Assembly: GCA_965223305.1 (NCBI GenBank)
Contig: CBDCWT010000084.1
Coordinates: 372,001-436,000, forward strand
DNA: 64,000 bases
Reading direction: 5' to 3'
DNA from: CBDCWT01 sp965223305
GTDB lineage: Bacteria > Planctomycetota > Planctomycetia > Pirellulales > Pirellulaceae
The number at the start of each line of letters is the position of its first letter. The stretch's first letter is position 1. A model generated the notes under the pieces. It made no database searches and was not told where the DNA came from. It saw only the letters and a program-made list of their open reading frames with translations. The translations under genes were made by a program, and so were the position numbers. Positions 23,901 to 28,573 of the stretch are shown piece after piece.

Positions 23901-26151
23901 ACAAGACTGAACCGAGAACGTCGACGGCTGCGTCGATCCGCAGCAAGTCGGCGTCCGTGGCTCCACTTTCGCCGAACAGCAGCGTCAAGTTTGCCAGGCC
24001 ATCGGCCAAGTCCACTCCGTCATCCAAGCCGCCCTGCAAAGTAATTCGGTCGTTGCCACTTCCGGTCGCGTCGTGCTCACTTGAGTCAATCGTCAAGTCG
24101 CCGACCTGGAAAACCGTCAGGCTCTCGATCGCCACTCCGCCGCTCGTCCCCGTCACGGCGAGTGCCGCTCGGCCTGCAGAGCCTGTTGCGGCGTCCACAG
24201 TCAACTCGTCAGCGCTGTTCGGAGTCACCAGAGAGTAGGTTGGTATGTTCGAGACCTCGGTTGGCTCCAGGCCGGTGAAGGTGATCGCCCTGGTTTCTCC
24301 GTTTGCCAGCGTCAGCAGATGCTCGCCGCTGCCGAAAGTCGTGCTGTCAGGTGTATAGCGGCCGGCAGAGACGGACGTGCCGCTGTCGCCAATGATGCGA
24401 AGTTGATCGTTCTCGTTCGCCGTTCCAGGCTCGCCCGCATTGAAGACCAGGTTCGTTCCGGAGGAAATGAGACTCGCCGGCCCCGGAATTGGATTGCCGT
24501 TCACAAAGTCGACAATCAGCAAGTCGTCATCGTTGGATCCCGTGACGATGAGTTCGGAAAGGCTATTGAAGTCGGCCACATAGAAGACGACTTCCGGTCC
24601 GCTTCCCTCGCGGATAACGACCTCCAGCTTGTCGTTTTGGGGAGCGGCTTGGCGGCGGATGATGATCGTGTCCGGCACGCCGTTGTTGCCGGGCAAGCTG
24701 GGGTCACGCAGGTCCACTTCCAATGGAAGAAACTGACCATTGACGGCCGACGTGTCTTCGATGTCTTGGAAGCTGACCGTCTGATGAGACGTCGAGCGGA
24801 GCCGGCCCGACCGCGGACCCGTCGTGATAAACTCGGGATTCGACACCCCTAGCAAGTCAAGTTCTAAGGTGTCCCCTGGCGTCGACGTTGGACCGTTCGC
24901 GTCGATCGAGATGGCGGTTGCTGTGTCGGGAGCGACTTGGAAGGAGTCAGCTGCCACGTTACTGGTGTGCACGGTCAGGCTTTCTAGCTGATTCCCATCA
25001 TCATCGTAGATGAATGCTGCTGAGCCTAAACCGAAGATCTGGTTTTGGATCTTGTTGATGCGGATTGGGCTTGATAAGAGGCTGCTTGAATCTTCCAAGA
25101 TGAAGGAGTCATCACCACCACCGGCCTGCAATTCCAAATCGGACAGAATGTTGTTGACAGTGCCTCCCGGCAGCGCGCCATTGCTATCCACGACGAACTG
25201 ATCCGGCCCACCGCCGCCCACGACGATCAGACGGCTAATTGAAACGCTGTTGATGACGCCGCTAAGCGTGACCGAGCCGCCAGCTACTGGGTCGGCATTG
25301 TCGACATCGACGAACATCGATACCTCACCGTCAGCTTCAACGATAGTGCCGGGCGAGAGGTCGATGCCATCCCCCGCCAGCAGCGTGACCGTGCTGCCGG
25401 TCGACGCGATGCGAGCAGCATTGTTGACGATCAGGTCATCTTGCGGGTTTGCCGTGTCATTGGCGGCCAAGGTCAGAGGACCTGAAGAGAGAACAGCCTG
25501 GCTGACGGAGAACCCACCAACGGCGGTTAGATGGATCGCTCCGAACCCACTGGAGTTGGCGACCCCCGAAAGACCGTTCACCGTTCCGATGGTGAGTGGG
25601 GTGTTGCTGTCGAGTTCAATGGCGCCGTCCGCCGCGTTGCTCGCAGCCAGTGTCGCAACGGCGATTTCCAGTGAGTTGCCCGTGCCGATTCCATTTCGTG
25701 CGCGGAGCGAAGCGGCACCGGCGGTGAGGTCGATGAAGGCATCTCCAGAATCGATGATTGCGCCGTTGAAGGTCGTTATCTGTACTTCACCACTCGTGGT
25801 GACCGAACTGAGCGCGATGTCGCTGCCGGCTTCCAGATCGACGATTCCGCTGCCCGCCAGTATTCTGGTGCCGTCATCCATCACAACTCGTCCGCCGCCG
25901 CTACCAGCGGCAATGGCCACGACGCCGCTTGTGGACTCGACAATCAGACCGACAGGTAAGCCATCTCCCAGCAAGATGTCGTCGGCGGAAAACAGCCGAG
26001 ACCGGTCCTGTGTTGCTGGTGATTTGGCTCTCGATGTCCAGACCAGCTTCGCCGATACCTCGGCCCGCGCCGACGACGGTGATGGCGCCGGAGCCTTGGG
26101 CGGCAACCACGGTCGAGTTTCGGGAAAGCTCGACACCGTCGCCCGATGCAC
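2905..26151 (-). CDS. Giant surface protein, main (3') reading frame: beta-rich repeats, RTX, CHRD, PPC, dockerin
   Basis: An uninterrupted frame of 7,748 codons. The first ~50 codons (26000-26151) are out of register. The true sequence enters this frame near 25990 from upstream frames, so this is the 3' part of one gene running from 28158. Most of it is Gly/Asp/Val-rich beta repeats of the GGGGDD-L-V type. Near the C-terminus, in order: RTX nonapeptides (~6065-6175), a CHRD domain (~6227-6364), a second RTX block (~6434-6537), a PPC-like domain (~6680-6835), an Ig-like domain (~7020-7125), VCBS/FG-GAP-like repeats (~7290-7555), and a dockerin-like pair with DVNRDG and DVTGDR loops (~7583-7657). 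These indicate an exported Ca2+-binding adhesin or matrix protein. The 23 kb without a stop argues for selection until recently. The partner and function are unknown. Confidence 0.85.
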   Translation of the reverse strand: MHRATVSSFPETRPWLPPKAPAPSPSSARAEVSAKLVWTSRAKSPATQDRSRLFSADDILLGDGLPVGLIVESTSGVVAIAAGSGGGRVVMDDGTRILAGSGIVDLEAGSDIALSSVTTSGEVQITTFNGAIIDSGDAFIDLTAGAASLRARNGIGTGNSLEIAVATLAASNAADGAIELDSNTPLTIGTVNGLSGVANSSGFGAIHLTAVGGFSVSQAVLSSGPLTLAANDTANPQDDLIVNNAARIASTGSTVTLLAGDGIDLSPGTIVEADGEVSMFVDVDNADPVAGGSVTLSGVINSVSISRLIVVGGGGPDQFVVDSNGALPGGTVNNILSDLELQAGGGDDSFILEDSSSLLSSPIRINKIQNQIFGLGSAAFIYDDDGNQLESLTVHTSNVAADSFQVAPDTATAISIDANGPTSTPGDTLELDLLGVSNPEFITTGPRSGRLRSTSHQTVSFQDIEDTSAVNGQFLPLEVDLRDPSLPGNNGVPDTIIIRRQAAPQNDKLEVVIREGSGPEVVFYVADFNSLSELIVTGSNDDDLLIVDFVNGNPIPGPASLISSGTNLVFNAGEPGTANENDQLRIIGDSGTSVSAGRYTPDSTTFGSGEHLLTLANGETRAITFTGLEPTEVSNIPTYSLVTPNSADELTVDAATGSAGRAALAVTGTSGGVAIESLTVFQVGDLTIDSSEHDATGSGNDRITLQGGLDDGVDLADGLANLTLLFGESGATDADLLRIDAAVDVLGSVLFREAEFVVLNANVEAAMSLTLETVEVGVDVGPGVQLVAEAGDLRASAAGGVASINLVGANGNLFAAGGRIELTQIRDRGAPSQLQVESGTDAVLAGVDIQGALDIKLDTGQEDVSTLTSGDLRAGSISVAGSSALNDTLLFFGLVESRTGNVAVNQASRVAFDDDVTSAADLIVSNVTGEIEIAADLMLSAGATGSGNVVATDNVRRLDFATTSGGSNRVHARGGSVALPDIVDSASGPDDVHILSGTDLTLGAVELDGSNAVRLTLTLDDDADDVAALTAGGPVTAGTIAVTGQGTNDTISFHAAVTSQTGSIIIDSAETIDLDGDVTAATFLTFDNVAGVTASIDLAFGVDLTALNGSVMMIPDAPIHLSGSASTNRVQAFQGSVFIDDVTDLAGLTEFEIQADDSVLIKSIILDNNTSALIDVDVDRDGDGGALSTGTLIAGHVTVNSNSDLVFNNLVRATAADGLVLLSADESAGREDLTLATHAVVEVTGTDGTIELRAGDNLTLSAGARVGDNTVGNFDDRIVIRGDYNSDDTAGAGIEVRSSLIGSTALILGNNQSDILRLTQSTNSQLTLRGDATALSVNPGHTNQAFVSSLLGPQNIGIHFEGNGGTNDRLELGFEDEPREVAFFSDEAAEANSGVVNVRSQFSLSFDGVASLSLASTVGGRLTLDATSTPDTDLLSVDDDPPDPGANRVLGNHGFTETTFSGFQSLLVRGGGGSERITLERIDATDPDGAGGAAALTEVTLSGDDTTGGDSAADSFEVLSLPASTALAILGEGANNSGGAADSITIGNQESDFGVVFDGGLDPIDGPISIQGGLGLDRVNVDDSGNTAARTGTLQHSSLSGLGMAAGIVSYDRVEEVNLILGRGDDFFNVHSTEQGTTYNVDTDALLANGNDTIIVTSDLNPLDAFLGLNGIDGQLNLNTRGGHDSLVVSDSGDGAGDTYVLGYDDGATEIHFGDGAAPIDLRFDVDAASQLEELLLVAGNGDDTITNAATSGGTPLVATMLASRDNSFNTSGGDDRIELAWNGSFRLADTTTLVVDAGPQRTSGRDVVSLLANETGDGERQVAIAYGAAGRGDADVKGLHTGSGTVVVRATEQLNYEGDLEADDQVTVSGTGGDDILSVTPLSATSANVFRGGKPMLVPPNIPADNDPGVEGGSAGPDLNLTGLKTQDVGNGTLSGLWLSGGDGNDRLVVNASTEPEAMANRGSAWTGNIFGSGSAVRPVGTAFDDIQATESLVRIARSDTSGTPLGMLLDVNIETATFSAPVDSQAELTINAGEESSVRASGVADDVTVTLSASFQFQVNGGAPPLPASGQLSGDRLNVTAISGGALNIHNDASAAPSVSMSSTSPSATTQPVSSDNIELLTVQPGTAGGTINVIGDNNGAQPDQPDEIVIIGGDVDSSLVGGDADGANEFLLLLNGSLPIGVHNAAFLNVVGGGGDDDLTLDPWADDTPRGWGIDVTFDGGVGDDDLFYGNVERDPVRQPGIVFVDAAPDGSRAGVSEQVSVVPTTLTGRGQLQVTNVADGGSITTVDFLDTEDFSFFFNDGSAGDRDTLVLHGTAVGDTISADFSLAGDDAGPWVDIDLESTTQLLQIERFAKSTVVPGDVPILSALDGLEIRAGAGDDQLQVTPAVGLDVGLSPLSVEFLGENPTGADTLLVTGTTDGDDLFVVSQEAIGSRGIVEVTPPASATTTIHFIDTSNVEVDGGAGGGKDRLVVSGTGASNVFSLLGTAPATGTVQVDAGPIVAFTALGRAVNGGTSELSLIGFGGDDRFTATHVPDWDIGRVILDGGTLSTADRAEIIGTGSDDAFQFTPTAVDAAELVLESGGSATVYDLVSVEVAAIDALGELTADSLVTLTEGIYEQTPAAEAGSGSISVTVDGKQFLALSYRNIESANFDPTTLVVAATVADDTILVTAAGIVVVNGNPTDASGTGHLRLQLLAGNDQVTIEPGAQFAAGIAIHGGDSDPLGDSVFIQHVAASTTVLDFDDAGATTLAGIVTGKITLDGVELLTLAGSDTGAADDVDVLNYGYATDVRRVTFDTADNDPTPDGDTIDLSLLRVQNTIVYAPLGKNRGRVTRREGGPELNFAGLHDTPTAGQLSVVAGGASDTLIVLGSAGDDLVMTSVGSGGTQIEQWSSGDQQLGVDLQGLEELRIEAGAGDDQLIVDEGNGAEPALLNIPGGIYFSGDSGTNALRLQYSGTGALLSSSYQIGPAADVGSIVHRTAADAQSIFFDGVAPIVDTVSGSLDIKATDADNAVVFSAISAGGLVTIDGFPRVVFDNKTDVVLDTRGGDDRTTLAGTSAGLSGSFTVNSGAGRDTVSFVGTAADDTFVYTPDPLLETAGSVLLSGPKHFTATESVVLHGAEGNDLVTARAANLADADDQLVWMPSDARSGSFQFGSSSRVTYAALEARSFVLGASVDGDSVTVSADDIDNQIEVTAESGFMDVIVDGGPSRFLFDPDDDDRLTIRAAGGADTIVATPSADVAVFVEGGDPAAGDRLNVLTTDADDTVQIDPGAVSVAGLPSLEFSGIEELGLSTFAGRDVIRVSDLTSSGLAEIQLDLGNDIDADELTLLGTAADDQLFVIASGRDTVEITGLSARLMLSQAGPLDLVTFDGRSGSDTLTTRGDTPRVDVSAGRVRETLSGVLDFVDVESLTVEVTGASLTIDNATVYEHVPGIGMDSGQINADGLPIHYTGVDSGEAILLVGAANSASRLRAVGTTSNDAFTAAGDTIQLAGRADLILSEIQSATLAGGASDDVFSVTPTADVAINVVGGSPEPGDQLTVHGNNGDNAIIVAADSVNVDMRTVSFAEISDLRLKAAAGADVITVADLQSAPLRTIEIDLGDDGDSDAILLHGGAGDDRISVTASGGEELDVVGLDARIHVTRARLHDELEVDGGHGADTLVTSGATPAIDTVMKQVIGTVNGTLRFTDVEAIAVQVTGDTLSIGGSTIYEHTPGATNSEGTLVADDLPVHYRGVGAGKTISVAGPPSGAILRARGTDEGNQIAVSQQRIAMPSRADLLLSDIREVVVTAFGGSDSITVQPAEGLTLSIDGGGGTDTLIVDGSDDRDQLQVHESSVVVDAFPEVAFVDIAALHIRTFTGADTVMISDLTFSDLNLIRLDVGDDGDSDTVAFSGGNTDDHAFVMPGAGERTTVVGLSTRITVDHSRPQDAMVFSGGQGNDTLVTAGQTPSIDIGSHEIQGALPGPLRFAQVEEIVVQVTGGRLDLSGSTSYEHVPDNGRIHAGTFFLEELSIGYTGLDQTGTAFLTSPVGGAESNVVARGTASSDLFDLSSSSIALAGRATLMLSNIDTVRVESLGGNDELRVRPTGSTAFEIDGGDPSSGDRLTYEAASGAAIAVDLGRGTVVQTPLGQTSFSAVEQVVLSAAGNQLTVTGDDSDEIWSYLPTGPETGILTSQSGPEMAFSDLGQLTLAGGGGSDALQVRGTARPDIFTVSEDAVLSQGLQGVDGVTEFESLEVSGGDGSDIFHVTSGAIPIFIDGGHPIGGDGDVLNVASGHTVRFGPQSDEGSLVVDGNQPISYDHIENLGPLSAPGGVTITGSNTADTIAVVARDDSTHVGTDGVRDFTIEVNDRPVLLFTDTAAVQIDAGGGKDDILVRSPAPNDAEWDVAVSVDGGTSSAGDRLVYEAPGAASDRVVYTPSQAATALLDPAGPNNAIEFFARTEGIGGNQLTVRYELGSALAISEAGSDVTILVTPSTTAADVILLTNTSASSTQLFAVARSVATGVATGVVAPAGPVLLSGGGSGSRGRLTIDQKGDGDDNLSVVLDRIEEFIYDAQGSNDRLEVGGFAGTVTYHPGDTTGSGRLAVNGALPIDFQALGAAASLVVTSRGDQDRLQVLGTARDDFFLVTSSTVKLNDQLTISHNLSAGETIQLVADGPAGNDTATVVGTRDSNRNVAEEQGDEIYLDLLAGRLTVTGGTTSYPDVALVGIEHLAVEGGGGLNTADSFTVDELGTGPLLSVRLQAQAGSRLIANGTAVNDTIDVIPSAAGAGAIAVGQPAIHYSGFGGGLTVNGDTGTDTLQILGSPAAESIVGNGSTIAVAGSLVTLGTSLEQLRLLAGGGDDRINLSGLAATIPKTVEGGEGSDIITLVGTGSVPSTSRLSIRGGGSEDILHLVGAANSAESVVIEPDPRGIGTQLVTGLDSPLDVRDVERITYTGADDDDVLQLRPGPGEDTVLLSRAATRDHVATNKLPDIEFSNLAKFVADLDDGNRDSITFVTKNLAGVVDRRYELLSDSSDRLRIEGEDGSDDRFTIHKPDGAIAISHDLAATVIATTDALGDVVVAGGGGRDQFSVAFTSNAAAGSIAVPITIDGSRETDSLEVESDAADITVQATGPASGSLQSSARSTLVFGNIEQVKVTGDGTSQLSLIATNADNQITLRGTSSDSFTASIDDTATMAYSRFATAELEGMGGEDEFDLQVGDLQIERITVHGGGPGQSIDRGDRVTVTGRGTSGPISWRPDRGGGGGDMEVDGQLIELRTVEQVGYDAAGATDELTVHLPESETATTVSFSSPGSGQISLVADGLALPPVAFSNFGVDTLVAQLDFLVPTTHTSQLTLVGSAGSDSFAAETGGRLQLDNGVHTFLSVGATGMEQVTLDGVAGSDQFDVQAGHSFASLTLAGKPGSGSVARISGDGTPLAATLGTPTTVSAGSLGTVGLPGIEELRLDAAGSRLQVMGRAENDDLTYMPLGSDRGTLHDGNSPVEFLFENLAELIVDGAEGDNILRFQGTTGDDEISVGVASIEIAGLQGIDGIVNFSSLRVNGREGSDAFDVVPSDIAISIDGADPIGVADGDRLAVNAGPLVVVLHPGPEDDEGTFVVDGSQPISFDHIEDVGIVEGGTGTGVAGTGRNDAITIIARDATTHPGADGVNDFTVTINGGMEVLWIDQPQFELIGQGGADLFSVVAPSPNPAGAWGVDLKIDGGLPNEADAVIIETPGQTDTSWTPTQTDGGVLELVDLNARITLAHIQQAVYDGQADNDTLTVVGDAAGPGSNDVVVHVPGPTASSGSFQVNNLLPIDYRNVGPVATLRVDGRNGTDRLVRTGTNSDNSFLVGSAGNSTVELTGSLPIQTVNTEQLSLLGLAGDDRFLLDAGTRFAQIDVDGGELASSNDLLEINGRAGVNERFDVVHDQFGAGRAVETISSEVVTFVSLERLQIAGNGTEDSLRLGGTPGDDNLQLARGPHGDQLTGNDQVPVDIAGMFRDLTVDVGGGTGNDTLTVHVTRLGSASSYAVAADPEEIEQLELLGTDVRDLVTATADSITVTEGVNANTIHITPGQLDLIRVLGLAGNDSIELVDFTEPVQIEGGAGHDLVDVSEAATSSVIHGGEGNDVLRGGPQTDFIDGGRGDDLIFGLGAVDRLLGGDGDDFVAGGAGRDHLAGGNGSDTFLWNPGGATDIVSGDDGIDVVQMVGGSVADTFQVRNEGARLRLLRDPESEGVDAAGVEQVDLNTRASLFGKLGGQQVVPPNQTDRSGSALLTYDSLTGSFEVDIQINGIPPTEFTSAEIRLGAAGNNGEPIVDIRDGAWALEENSLHLRAESISFPPEHLSELLSGRTYLNVSTAASPQGLLRAQLAPLATSASLVGADTFQVGDLTASEVQFVNIGLGPNDQNEIDTVTLEGRSVNDEVTFSITDGTLNLAGLSYHVRLGLSVAGDDRLEFLAAEGDDTVTVSDEAALLFAPDGISVMGGDGRDRLSGFGELIGGAGDDLLLGGGSSQVLRGGDGNDELHGGGGNDLLFGGGGDDLLVGDGGDDSLDGGAGFDTIPIAGTSANDVIDVSQTSESVFVHTVNQVVESDMLVPGTVESARVEAGDGDDTIRTTIADELYRHPDLAVQVTIDGSQSGRIGDHLVIVDQGVADLVLYHRLSSSNGAATIGPANPEPFEYAYFDIERTSFVDDQGRVISPDTGDSARLLVFGEDPFELNDDRLLATPLGANQTLSMALTIDPAFAAFGGGFSIPGDSDWFRIVADTTGVLDIRVSFEEIPGIGVRPGLPGNGNLDIELFDTDGTLIAGHGEFGENDGPSEVDLDGDVFAEDERIRIPAVAGRSYYLNVRGATPEVTNSYTVSTINTAAPSPFGMVLLNDSGAVQHGNVTADTTPTVSFRVDDSQLRSDSPAGNPPHDQLIEIPFQPAAGAAGFRVAVFADGPGANSLTPAGFAEEVGGVPGVYVFTFPAELAAGSYDLSARLQIVDPSVPGHTEFGPRSELLELSIDPTAPFVSFGEADLATDGLDPDGGDTGIPGVLESFSDRVTNNTTPTIWGWSEAGALVHLYVDQNDNRTVDGADVLIGSTVAAADVGLNADNVWRVEPTVDLNDPRYFSRDGVRTLLVTAANDAGVVSSADLLEVYLDTSGPVIRAVTVNSPADSYDLFAPDPLAGPTPAVESLILHLGDQPPRDGGDGLNPLVEPSIVAHPGHYRLVGDHHGAIPIESVSLSAESELTLTFFTPLPDDRYTLTVDDAISDRAGNALDGDTNADQPLATPRLPSGDGVPGGQFVARFVVDSRAEIGTACCGLAAIDINGNFEFDPAGGGAANQDIVFRFGGDDDRLFNGNFASATGSPASGFDKLGSYGQAAGIFRFVLDFDHDGVGDFESIPDVQLPGTPLAGDFSAGKSGDEIGLFHVDTANSLVRWYLDSDGDNNLELSDDSVEVNLTTYPEVQQLLATEPAAGERIFPLVGDLDGDGSDDLVLFDAVNNLFHADLDRDGLRDDLLRFGLPGDGERPVAADLNLDGIDDIGLFLAGDSASEAGWWQFLISDEPGAVPSVIFDAYSPAPLGNDLFASFGNAQDQPLLGNFDPPVGASLMVPSPYRNRVDPLDVNRDGEVTSRDVLVVVNAINAHGAGSLPAVLGSDVVYAPPRAYVDVTGDRMLAPADVLLVVNYLNRNTAALAEGETASASGTFWYRPGTLIGTTLAEATAKHPTRSQTAEPESARPLGRTVTARPPHDVEMLSGEDWEELLADIAIDGEQRFAELIDALRH
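14160..16600 (-). repeat. ~282-residue tandem modules inside the giant protein
   Basis: The protein repeats a module of about 282 residues (about 840-845 bp), each marked by a YEHVP/YEHTP motif near 15852-15866, 15007-15021 and 14167-14181. These are followed by the same order of segments: RADLILS, then GGASDD, then DLGDDGDSD, then TLVTSG. A more distant relative (YEQTP) lies near 18285. The copies are diverged, so this is old duplication, unlike the SdrD-like repeats at 41-45 kb. Confidence 0.7.
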
Positions 26152-26314
26152 TGGCGATCACCGAAGCAGTTCCTTCAATCACTACGTCGGCCAGGCCAGT
26201 CGATAGAATGCCACCACCGTTACTTAGACTGACTCCGGTGTTGAATTCACCCGCTCCTCCAGCAGTGCCTACGACGCGAATCTCGCCGTCGACCGAAGCA
26301 ATTCTGGTTGCCAA
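25901..26314 (-). pseudogene. Giant surface protein, middle frame segment
   Basis: This segment is part of the same gene as the flanking frames. The authentic coding stretch in this frame runs from the break near 26493 to the break near 25990. It encodes a beta-helix-like Gly/Val/Thr-rich sequence (for example VVGAGRGIGEAGLDIESQIT) that joins smoothly to both neighbours if one base is removed at each break. At the upstream break a GGG run (forward CCC 26492-26494) would restore ITGTGAA, a phrase repeated nearby, if it were GG. At the downstream break a TTTT run (forward AAAA 25989-25992) would restore VSAVSADDILL if it were TTT. It should be annotated as part of one frameshifted CDS. Confidence 0.75.
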
Positions 26315-28016
26315 GATGGGGGATAACGAGCCGTCGATCTGAACACCTAAATTGCGGCTGCCGGTGCCGCCTCCCCTGCCAGTCAGTGTGATGGCTGCCG
26401 TCGCCGCGCCGACTCCCGTGGATTCGACTCTTGCTCCGCCGCCGAGCGTGATACCTGTATTCCCGTTGCTCCCTGAGGCGGCGCCCGTACCCGGTGATCA
26501 AAATGTCTCCAGCAGCCGAACTGACGCGCGAGTCGGCGCCGGTGATGACGACACCATGATGCAACTCACTGTCGGGACTTCCGCCGGCAGCTCCCGTGCC
26601 GGTGATCGCGATCTGTGATGTAGCGCTAAAGCCGGTCGTTTCGACGATCGCGCCCGCGGCGATGTGTACGCCAACATTGCTTGGACCCGAGCCTCCCGCA
26701 AAACCGGTGATGGCAACTCGCCCCTCGACGGTCGAGACCGTAGCTCCCGCGATCTCGACGCCGCGGAAATCGCCAGTTGTCGACCCGTCAGCGTTGGCTG
26801 CCAAGCGGATGTCACCTCGTTCCGTGAAGATTCCAGCGCCCGCCGTGAGGTCGATTTGGCGAGTGGCTTGGATGTCGACCGCGCCGCTGGCCGCCGAAGT
26901 GATGACGCTGTCGATCCGGATGTCTGTGGCTCGCAACAACAAATCGCTGGCGGCCGTCGCAGACCCAAGGTCGAGGGCGGCGTTCATATTAATGACGTCG
27001 CTGCCGGCCTGGCCGTCGATCGACAACGACGCGCGAAATCCGCCTCCTCCCGAACCAAGACCGTCCACATCAACGATGTCGTCGCCGCCGCCTGCGTTGA
27101 TGGTCAACGATCTCCCTGGGTTGGGAAACGTCGTCACTTCGCCACTAGTTGAGTCAACGCGGGTCTCAGTTCCGGCAGCGGACACCGTGATCGTCTCCGC
27201 CGCAGCACTGTAGTTGAGCACCACGTCGTCAGCACTCACCAAAGAGTCGATCGGCTCGAGCTGCTCGTACCGGATTGTGTGGTGGCCGTTGACGTCGATC
27301 GAGCCGGAACTGTCGTCGATATAGTCGAAAGTTATCAGGTCGTAGTTGCCTTCGCTGCTGTCGACCAGTACTAGCGCATCTCCCTCTCCAGACACGCTGT
27401 TGCCGCCTCCTCGGAAAATCAATGGGCTCAGCCCGCCTCCGGCAAGGTCCACAGTGAGCGTGTCATCTCCGCCACCGGTGTCAATCTCGATCGAATCAAA
27501 GTGAGAAAGCGGAACACGGACCGTGTCACTGCTGATCTCCGCTAGGCCCGTACTCGCGGCACCCGTGCTGCTGCCGATATCTTGAATAAACAGGTTTGAG
27601 TCGGCCAACCAGACGGTTAACCTGTTGTTCTCCGCGCTGCTCGTATCGGTGACAGTCAAGATCTCGTCGTCGATCTCGACGTGTGTGCTCGGGTTGGGTC
27701 GCTGCAGGACCACGTCGTTTCCGTCGGGCCCGCCGGCATAGGTCAACGTGAAGACAAAGCCGCCAGCGGTGAGCGTCGCGCCTTCGGGAAGACTGTGGAA
27801 ACGCGAGTTACCGACCGATGCGTCCGGCTCGATCAAGTCCACAATCGTAAACTGGGTTCCGAAGCCGGGATTAGTACCGACCTCAATTTCCAGCCGCGCG
27901 TCGTTCAGATCGACTTGTCCGCCGCCGGTGACAGTCACCCGGTCGAAGATCTCTGGACCGTCGAGACCGACGTGGAAAACTCCCTCCCCAGTCAGCTCTG
28001 CAAACGACGGCCCCAT
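26247..28016 (-). pseudogene. Giant surface protein, 5' frame segment (beta-helix repeats)
   Basis: The authentic coding part is about 26495-28010 and starts without its own signal sequence. The apparent ATG at 28016 is only the first in-frame Met after the break at 28011-28014. The sequence resembles autotransporter-associated or filamentous beta-helix repeats (FHLDGPE-type opening, LAGGGLSPLIFRGGGNS, then stretches containing ITGTGAAGGS). The last ~60 codons, after the break at 26492-26494, are Arg-rich and meaningless. It belongs with the 27883-28158 and 2905-26151 frames as one gene. Confidence 0.75.
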
Positions 28017-28158
28017 CCATCAATTGCAAACCGGCTAATACCCGTCGCGGTTCTAGCTCTTCGGGTCCGAACAGCCGGCCAAACGGACGGCCGAGACGCT
28101 GGCGCCTGTTCCTGCGGCGAAGTCGCCTCGCCAGCTGACGTATGTTGACAAAAGACAT
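27883..28158 (-). pseudogene. Giant surface protein, N-terminal segment with LEPR sorting motif
   Basis: The true N-terminus of the giant gene starts at the ATG at 28158. Residues 1-34 are strongly basic (RRLRRRNRRQR), followed by PEELEPRRVLAG (32-43), the LEPR-XLL motif seen at the N-termini of many large exported planctomycete proteins. After LQLMDG the frame goes wrong at a GGGG run (forward CCCC 28011-28014). With three Gs the reading continues as DGPSFAELTGEG into the next segment. Correcting all three breaks gives a protein of about 8,416 residues. There is no Shine-Dalgarno sequence before the ATG, which is common in this phylum. Confidence 0.75.
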
Positions 28159-28573
28159 AAAGGAAAGAGGTTTAGTAGCTGCAGACCGGAAACGTCAGAT
28201 TCCCGGCGTTAACCTGGTGCCAACTAAATGTCCTGCAACAACTTCTGCTGATCCGAAGCGCCAACCCCTGATTATCCTGTGGTGCTAAACGAGGGTCAAA
28301 CAATCGGTCTGAGATTCATCGGGAAATCCCCCATTAGAGGGGGTGTGCGGCCAGGCGTCAATTTGAGCGATTTGTGAAGGGTATTCGGAAAACGCCGAGT
28401 GCGATAGCTGCGGTGCGTTTATGGGTTGTAGCGATTCTTCGTGCTGCTCCTGTCATTCATGCTGTTCGGATTAGGGTAAGTCTGCAGGTTGTGAGGCCGC
28501 TGCGACGAAGACAGCGACATGGGGCTCTCGGTTGATCAATGCGCTGTCAAGACTCGTGAATTAGGGGTAAACA
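28159..28573. promoter_or_regulatory. Divergent intergenic region, no clear promoter
   Basis: About 415 bp separate the divergent starts of the giant gene and the 650-residue secreted protein, so promoters for both should lie here. I see no convincing -35/-10 pair. The only local structure is a weak hairpin CCCCC-ATTAGA-GGGGG near 28328-28343. Confidence 0.35.

Noticed and set aside
25250..26206. Long plus-strand frames opposite the giant gene (also 23045-24238, 7600-8088 and many more)
   Set aside because: They are antisense shadows of a GC-rich, Asp/Gly-coded repeat gene. Their products are Ser/Pro/Arg-rich without domains, and the minus strand shows clear RTX, CHRD and dockerin motifs.
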